Source of the DNA: an uncultured Bacillota bacterium
GTDB lineage: Bacteria; Bacillota_I; Bacilli_A; RFN20; CAG-449
DNA: 10,932 nucleotides
Reading direction: 5' to 3'
Assembly (NCBI GenBank): GCA_902493275.1
Contig: CABUOQ010000035.1
Coordinates: 1-10,932 of the forward strand
The notes below the pieces were generated by a model that made no database searches, was not told the DNA's origin, and saw nothing but the letters and a program-made list of their open reading frames with translations. The position numbers were made by a program, and so were the translations under genes. Shown piece after piece: positions 7,404 through 10,932 of this stretch (position 1 is the stretch's first letter; the number at the start of each line of letters is the position of its first letter).

Positions 7404-8402
7404 TTATTCTTTTTTTAATTCTCTCGTCATCAATTCATAGACTACATCATGTGGTTTACGATTTTCATATAATATTTGATATACACCTTTAACAATCGGC
7501 ATATCGATATTTTTCTCTTTTGCTAATTCGTAAATTATTTTAGCAGTTCTAATCCCCTCAACTGTCTTAGTATTATGTTTTAAAAACTCTTCAGCTGAAT
7601 TTAATTTACCGATTTGATAACCCGCTTGATAATTACGCGAATGAACTGAATTACATGTGACCATTAAATCTCCAATACCAGTAAGTCCCATGAAAGTTGA
7701 CTCTTTTCCCCCACATAAAAGTCCAAATCGAATCATTTCAACTAAACCTCTAGTTACTAAAGCAGCTTTAGCATTATCTCCCATTCCTATTCCTTGTGAT
7801 ATTCCCGAAGCGATGGCAATCGCGTTTTTTATTGCCACACCATATTCAGCTCCAACTTCATCAGTTTGCACATATACCCTAAAATACTTATTAGAGAATA
7901 GATGCTGGATCACTTTTCCTGTTTGCTCATCAATACATGTCGAGGTAATACATGTCAACATTCTTAAAATTACTTCTTCAGCATGACCAGGTCCAATTAA
8001 AGATACTACTTCTTGTCTTAATGATGATGGTATTATCTCACGAATGACTTCAGACATTCTTTTTAAAGATGTTGGATCAAACCCCTTAGCCACTGAAATA
8101 ATATATGGTTTATTCGTTAATAATGGTTTAATTTGTTCTAAAATTGAACGAACGGCAAAAGTTGGAACCGCAACAACAATTACTTCCGCTTTAAACAAAG
8201 CTTCCTCAAGTGAAGAAGTCGCTTTAAGTTGCTTTGGCAAAATAACATCGTCACCAAAATATTTACTATTTTTATGATTTTTTTCAATATCTTCAATCTC
8301 AGAATTATCGATTCCATATATAATAACATCTTGTTTATTATCAATTAATACTTGTGCTAAAGCTGTACCCCATGTTCCTGATCCAAGAATTGCGCATTTC
8401 AT
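7404..8402 (-). CDS. gpsA: NAD(P)-dependent glycerol-3-phosphate dehydrogenase
   Basis: GpsA reduces dihydroxyacetone phosphate to sn-glycerol 3-phosphate, the backbone precursor of membrane phospholipids, in the cytosol. The 332-aa protein has the standard length. The N-terminal Rossmann fold carries GSGTWGTALA (7-16). SVAKG (103-107) holds K106, and GPGHAEEV (137-144) is the family's GPSHAEEV with Ser changed to Gly. The C-terminal helical domain has GVAIKNAIAIASGI (188-201, catalytic K192), NAKAALVTRGL (210-220) and GLTGIGDLMVTCNSVHSRN (239-257). Catalytic residues are therefore intact. ATG follows the der stop by 2 bp, with GGGAG (8418-8414) inside the end of der. The der-gpsA order is the same as in Bacillus subtilis, where a spore gene (spoIVA) also lies a little downstream. 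Confidence 0.97.
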   Translation of the reverse strand: MKCAILGSGTWGTALAQVLIDNKQDVIIYGIDNSEIEDIEKNHKNSKYFGDDVILPKQLKATSSLEEALFKAEVIVVAVPTFAVRSILEQIKPLLTNKPYIISVAKGFDPTSLKRMSEVIREIIPSSLRQEVVSLIGPGHAEEVILRMLTCITSTCIDEQTGKVIQHLFSNKYFRVYVQTDEVGAEYGVAIKNAIAIASGISQGIGMGDNAKAALVTRGLVEMIRFGLLCGGKESTFMGLTGIGDLMVTCNSVHSRNYQAGYQIGKLNSAEEFLKHNTKTVEGIRTAKIIYELAKEKNIDMPIVKGVYQILYENRKPHDVVYELMTRELKKE

Positions 8403-8404
8403 AT

Positions 8405-9712
8405 TTATTTTCTCTCCCTTGATATTATCTTTATCGGTGTACCTTCAAATTCAAACGCCGTTCTAATTCTATTTTCTAAATACCTTTGATACGAAAAGTG
8501 TAAGAAATTTGGATTATTAACAAACAAAACAAATGTTGGAGGTTTAATCGCTACTTGATTAGCAAAATATATTTTTAATCTTCCACCATTAAATTCTGGA
8601 GTTGGATTAACTATCTGTGCATCTTCAATGATATCATTTAAAATTGAAGTGTTAACTCTAGTAGTATATGAATTGTATGCTAATAAAATTTCTGGAAATA
8701 ACGTATTAATTCTTGATTTATTTTTAGCAGATAAAAATACAACCGGAGCGAATTCCAAAAACTTAAATTCATCTTTAATTTTCTTTTTGAAATCATTCAT
8801 AGCGGTTTCACTTTTTTCTATTAAGTCCCATTTATTAACAACTATGACTATCGCTTTTTTAGCTTCATATGCATATCCTGCTACATGTTTGTCTTGTTGC
8901 ATAATACCTGCAGAAGCATCGAGCAATAATAATACCACATCACTTCTATCAATTGCTGCAAAAGCTCTTAAAGCTGAATATTTATCAACCGATTCAAAAA
9001 TCTTACCTCTTTTTTTGAGCCCAGCCGTATCAATTGCAACAAAATTTTGATCATCACGAACAAAAGGAGTATCTATTGAATCGCGCGTTGTACCTTCAAT
9101 ATCAGATACGATAACTCTATCTTGATTTAAAATTGCATTAGTTAGAGATGATTTTCCAACATTAGGTCTTCCAATTAAAGAAAAACAAATTGAATTTTCA
9201 TATTTCTTTTCTTCTTTATGAGGTAAGATACTTATTACTTTATCAAGCATATCACCAATACCTATACCATGAGCACCAGAAACTGCAATAGGATCACCTA
9301 TTCCTAAATCATAAAATTCATGAATATTGTTTATCTTATTAATATCATCAATTTTATTAATGACTAAAATGACTGGTTTATTAGATCTTCTTAATAATTT
9401 TGTAGCAAATAAATCATCATGAGTAACACCCAAAAGACCATCTCCAACATAAATTATAACATCCGCTTCTTCAATTGCTATTTCCACCTGGGCTCTAATT
9501 TGCTCTTGAAATGGAGCGTTTTTAATTTCAATACCACCAGTATCAATAACATTGAATTCTTGGGTTAACCATTCTGCTTTAGCGTATAAACGATCTCTTG
9601 TCACCCCAGCCTCATCATTAACAATTGCCCGACGATCACCAACTATACGATTAAAAATCGTTGATTTTCCCACATTTGGAGCGCCGACAATAACTACGGT
9701 TCCACGACTCAT
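8405..9712 (-). CDS. der: Ribosome biogenesis GTPase Der (EngA)
   Basis: Der is an essential tandem GTPase that binds the 50S precursor and supports its maturation. The 435-aa protein has both G domains and the C-terminal KH-like domain at the usual length. Domain 1: G1 GAPNVGKS (10-17, with Ala in place of the usual Arg at 11), the G2 threonine within AGVTRD (35-40), DTGG (57-60), NKID (119-122). Domain 2: GRPNVGKS (181-188), EGTTRDS (206-212), DTAGLKKR (228-235), NKWD (293-296), SAK (328-330). Residues from about 352 form the KH-like domain. The start ATG overlaps the cmk stop (ATGA), with AGGTGAT (9724-9718) just upstream, so cmk and der are translationally coupled. No rpsA-like gene separates them, unlike the arrangement in many relatives. 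Confidence 0.98.
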   Translation of the reverse strand: MSRGTVVIVGAPNVGKSTIFNRIVGDRRAIVNDEAGVTRDRLYAKAEWLTQEFNVIDTGGIEIKNAPFQEQIRAQVEIAIEEADVIIYVGDGLLGVTHDDLFATKLLRRSNKPVILVINKIDDINKINNIHEFYDLGIGDPIAVSGAHGIGIGDMLDKVISILPHKEEKKYENSICFSLIGRPNVGKSSLTNAILNQDRVIVSDIEGTTRDSIDTPFVRDDQNFVAIDTAGLKKRGKIFESVDKYSALRAFAAIDRSDVVLLLLDASAGIMQQDKHVAGYAYEAKKAIVIVVNKWDLIEKSETAMNDFKKKIKDEFKFLEFAPVVFLSAKNKSRINTLFPEILLAYNSYTTRVNTSILNDIIEDAQIVNPTPEFNGGRLKIYFANQVAIKPPTFVLFVNNPNFLHFSYQRYLENRIRTAFEFEGTPIKIISRERK

Positions 9713-10380
9713 ATTTCATCACCTACTTTTTTGTAAATAATTCTTAATATTTCTTTCACTACATCTTCAATATTCATATTTGAAGTATCAAGAGCGATTG
9801 CATCAGGAACTTGTTTTAATGGTGCAAACTCACGATTAGAATCGATAAAATCACGTTTTTTTAATTCTTTAGAAATAGATTCTAATGAGCATGGAATGCC
9901 TTTTTGAATATTTTCTAAATATCTTCTTTTTGCTCTAGTTTCTACACTGGCAATTTGAAAAATCTTTACATCAGCATTCGGCAAAACATAAGATCCAATA
10001 TCTCTACCATCCATAACCACACTAACTTTTTCGGCAATTTTACGTTGTTGTTTCACTAAATTTAATCTAACTTCTTTATAAGAAGCAATATATGATACGT
10101 TTTCTGCCACTGGAGTTGAACGAATTTCTCTAGTAATATCTTCACCATTTAATGAGACAGAGTGATCTGGGTACAAAGTAATTTGAATATTATTCATCGC
10201 TTGATTGACAGCCTCTTCATCCTGACAATCAATATTATTTTGCAAGCAATAAACTGTTACCGCGCGATACATTGCGCCAGTATCAATATATGTTATTCCT
10301 AACTCTTTAGCAACTAATTGAGCAACAGTAGATTTTCCCGCTGCTGCTGGTCCATCAATAGCAATAGCAATTTTTTTCAT
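9709..10380 (-). CDS. cmk: Cytidylate kinase
   Basis: Cmk transfers phosphate from ATP to CMP and dCMP, feeding CTP and dCTP pools and recycling CMP released by phospholipid synthesis and RNA turnover. From ATG at 10380 the protein is 223 aa, the normal bacterial length. Features: IAIDGPAAAGKST (6-18) is the Walker A loop; IDTGAMYRA (32-40), the REIRSTPVAENVS segment (84-96) and DGRDIGSYV (124-132) form the nucleotide monophosphate site; KKRDFIDSNREFAPL (174-188) is the lid and catalytic arginine region. A GTG 12 nt upstream (10392) overlaps the preceding stop as GTGA and would add MKCC. I prefer the ATG because family members begin MKKIAIAIDGP and the AGGAAA site would touch the GTG. The 3' end overlaps der by 4 bp. 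Confidence 0.96.
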   Translation of the reverse strand: MKKIAIAIDGPAAAGKSTVAQLVAKELGITYIDTGAMYRAVTVYCLQNNIDCQDEEAVNQAMNNIQITLYPDHSVSLNGEDITREIRSTPVAENVSYIASYKEVRLNLVKQQRKIAEKVSVVMDGRDIGSYVLPNADVKIFQIASVETRAKRRYLENIQKGIPCSLESISKELKKRDFIDSNREFAPLKQVPDAIALDTSNMNIEDVVKEILRIIYKKVGDEI

Positions 10381-10388
10381 ACAACATT

Positions 10389-10733
10389 TCACTTTCCTAA
10401 ACTATTTAAAATAATAACAAATAATACAACTATGATTAACAATAAAATTACGGCAATTCCAATCCATTTAAAAACAACTTTAAGATTAGCCATGTTTTTT
10501 TCGTGCTTCTCTTTTTTTAACTTTGCTTCTAACTCTTTTTTCTCAAACATGATAGTATATTCATCATGTGCTTCGATAATTTGGTCAATTGACATCGTCA
10601 ATGTATTTTTTTTGAGATAATTTTCTTGTTGATTTTCTAAATCATCTTGAATCAAAACATCTTTTGTTTCATCATGATGATTATTCTTTATCTCTTCTCG
10701 ATATGCTTTGAATTTTTCTTCTCTTGTTTCCAT
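10389..10733 (-). CDS. Hypothetical small protein with a C-terminal membrane anchor
   Basis: I do not recognise a family for this 114-aa protein. Residues 1-85 are strongly charged (many Glu, Lys, Asp, Asn) and predicted soluble, with a Lys/Glu-rich possible coiled coil at about 62-82. Residues 88-110 form a single long hydrophobic helix (WIGIAVILLLIIVVLFVIIL) ending four residues from the C-terminus. There is no signal peptide, so it looks like a tail-anchored protein with its N-terminus in the cytosol. ATG at 10733 is preceded by an AAGAGA ribosome-binding-like stretch. Its stop lies just before the cmk start, so the two are co-transcribed. It is the first gene of the run in this window. 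The reading frame, ribosome binding site and organised composition support a real gene; no function can be assigned. Confidence 0.75.
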   Translation of the reverse strand: METREEKFKAYREEIKNNHHDETKDVLIQDDLENQQENYLKKNTLTMSIDQIIEAHDEYTIMFEKKELEAKLKKEKHEKNMANLKVVFKWIGIAVILLLIIVVLFVIILNSLGK

Positions 10734-10755
10734 AAGTATTGTTCTCTTTAATATC

Positions 10756-10775
10756 TTATATTAAATTTAATATAA
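10756..10775. repeat. Perfect 20-bp palindrome in the leader of the gene run
   Basis: TTATATTAAATTTAATATAA is a perfect inverted repeat located 23 bp upstream of the first gene's start. It could be a dimeric-repressor operator or a weak AT hairpin in the leader. With only A and T it could also be chance in this composition. Confidence 0.5.
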
Positions 10776-10819
10776 AAGATAGTGATTTTTTTAAGATGAA
10801 GAGTTTTATCACCTAAACA

Positions 10820-10849
10820 TTTATAAGATGATAAATATTTATTAAACAA
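10820..10849 (-). promoter_or_regulatory. Candidate sigma-A promoter for the minus-strand gene run
   Basis: On the minus strand TTGTTT (10849-10844) and TATAAA (10825-10820) are separated by 18 bp. This would start transcription near 10813 and give a leader of about 80 nt that contains the palindrome. The -35 match is weak and the region is AT-rich. The remaining DNA to 10932 holds no gene I can support. A plus-strand TATAAT at 10860-10865 may belong to a divergent gene beyond the window. Confidence 0.35.
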
Positions 10850-10932
10850 GACTAATCGCTATAATAAAATTATATATGGAGACTAACTATTAAAAAACAA
10901 TAGGGAAATTAAAATTTTTATAAAAGTAATTA

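Noticed and set aside
7657..8277. Two plus-strand open frames opposite gpsA
   Set aside because: Both are fully inside gpsA, whose motifs are intact across the same bases; they are shadows.
8628..9050. Plus-strand open frame of 140 codons opposite der
   Set aside because: It is antisense to the second GTPase domain of der. The frame stays open because of the AT-rich codon pattern of the real gene.
2514..10391. Mycoplasma genetic code (TGA as Trp), suggested by the low GC
   Set aside because: psuG, cmk and the 114-aa gene end in TGA at sensible places, directly overlapping or next to the next start, and a checked Trp in the P-type ATPase is TGG.
10381..10392. GTG at 10392 as the cmk start
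   Set aside because: It would make a GTGA overlap with the preceding stop, but AGGAAA abuts it with no spacing, and the extra MKCC is atypical for Cmk. ATG at 10380 fits better, though its spacing from AGGAAA is long.
10860..10932. Plus-strand promoter (TATAAT at 10860) with a small leader gene starting ATGGAGACT
   Set aside because: The -35 is poor, the frame ends after five codons, and the window stops before any gene; not supportable as a feature.

Overview
The window is about 30% GC and every gene lies on the minus strand. TGA is used as a stop (psuG, cmk and the 114-aa gene) and the tryptophan codon I checked is TGG. This is therefore the standard bacterial code, not the Mycoplasma/Spiroplasma code. 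AT-rich codons, AGGAG/AGGTG-type ribosome binding sites, ATGA overlaps, a SpoVIF-like sporulation protein and a cmk-der-gpsA cluster point to a low-GC member of the Bacillota. It is most likely class Bacilli, perhaps an Erysipelotrichales- or RF39-like gut lineage. The exact taxon is inference.

Read in the direction of transcription (from high to low coordinates), the window starts with a roughly 200-bp AT-rich leader holding a weak promoter candidate and a perfect 20-bp palindrome. A housekeeping block follows: a 114-aa tail-anchored protein, cytidylate kinase (cmk), the ribosome-assembly GTPase Der, glycerol-3-phosphate dehydrogenase (gpsA) and a small SpoVIF-like protein. A transport and catabolism block comes next: an 842-aa P-type ATPase of the CtpE/Exp7 type, an MFS permease, pseudouridine-5'-phosphate glycosidase (psuG) and an iron-containing alcohol dehydrogenase. 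The last gene encodes a membrane protein that looks like an M50 (site-2) protease with its zinc motif lost, joined to a helical-repeat tail. Genes overlap or lie 42 bp or less apart throughout, so the run could be one ten-gene transcription unit. A strong intrinsic terminator follows the last stop codon.

The most distinctive element is at positions 1-131. Read on the minus strand, a sequence starting GTGTGACGGGCATG begins 4 nt after the terminator's T-tract and runs off the window edge. It looks like the 5' end of a group II intron of bacterial class C, a class known to insert just downstream of terminator hairpins. No protein-coding gene explains this stretch.

The other main points of interest are the inactive M50-like protein, psuG beside a nucleoside-type permease with no psuK in view, a P-type ATPase with PSGL in place of PEGL in M4, and a sporulation gene with a possible sigma-K-like -10 element in front of it.
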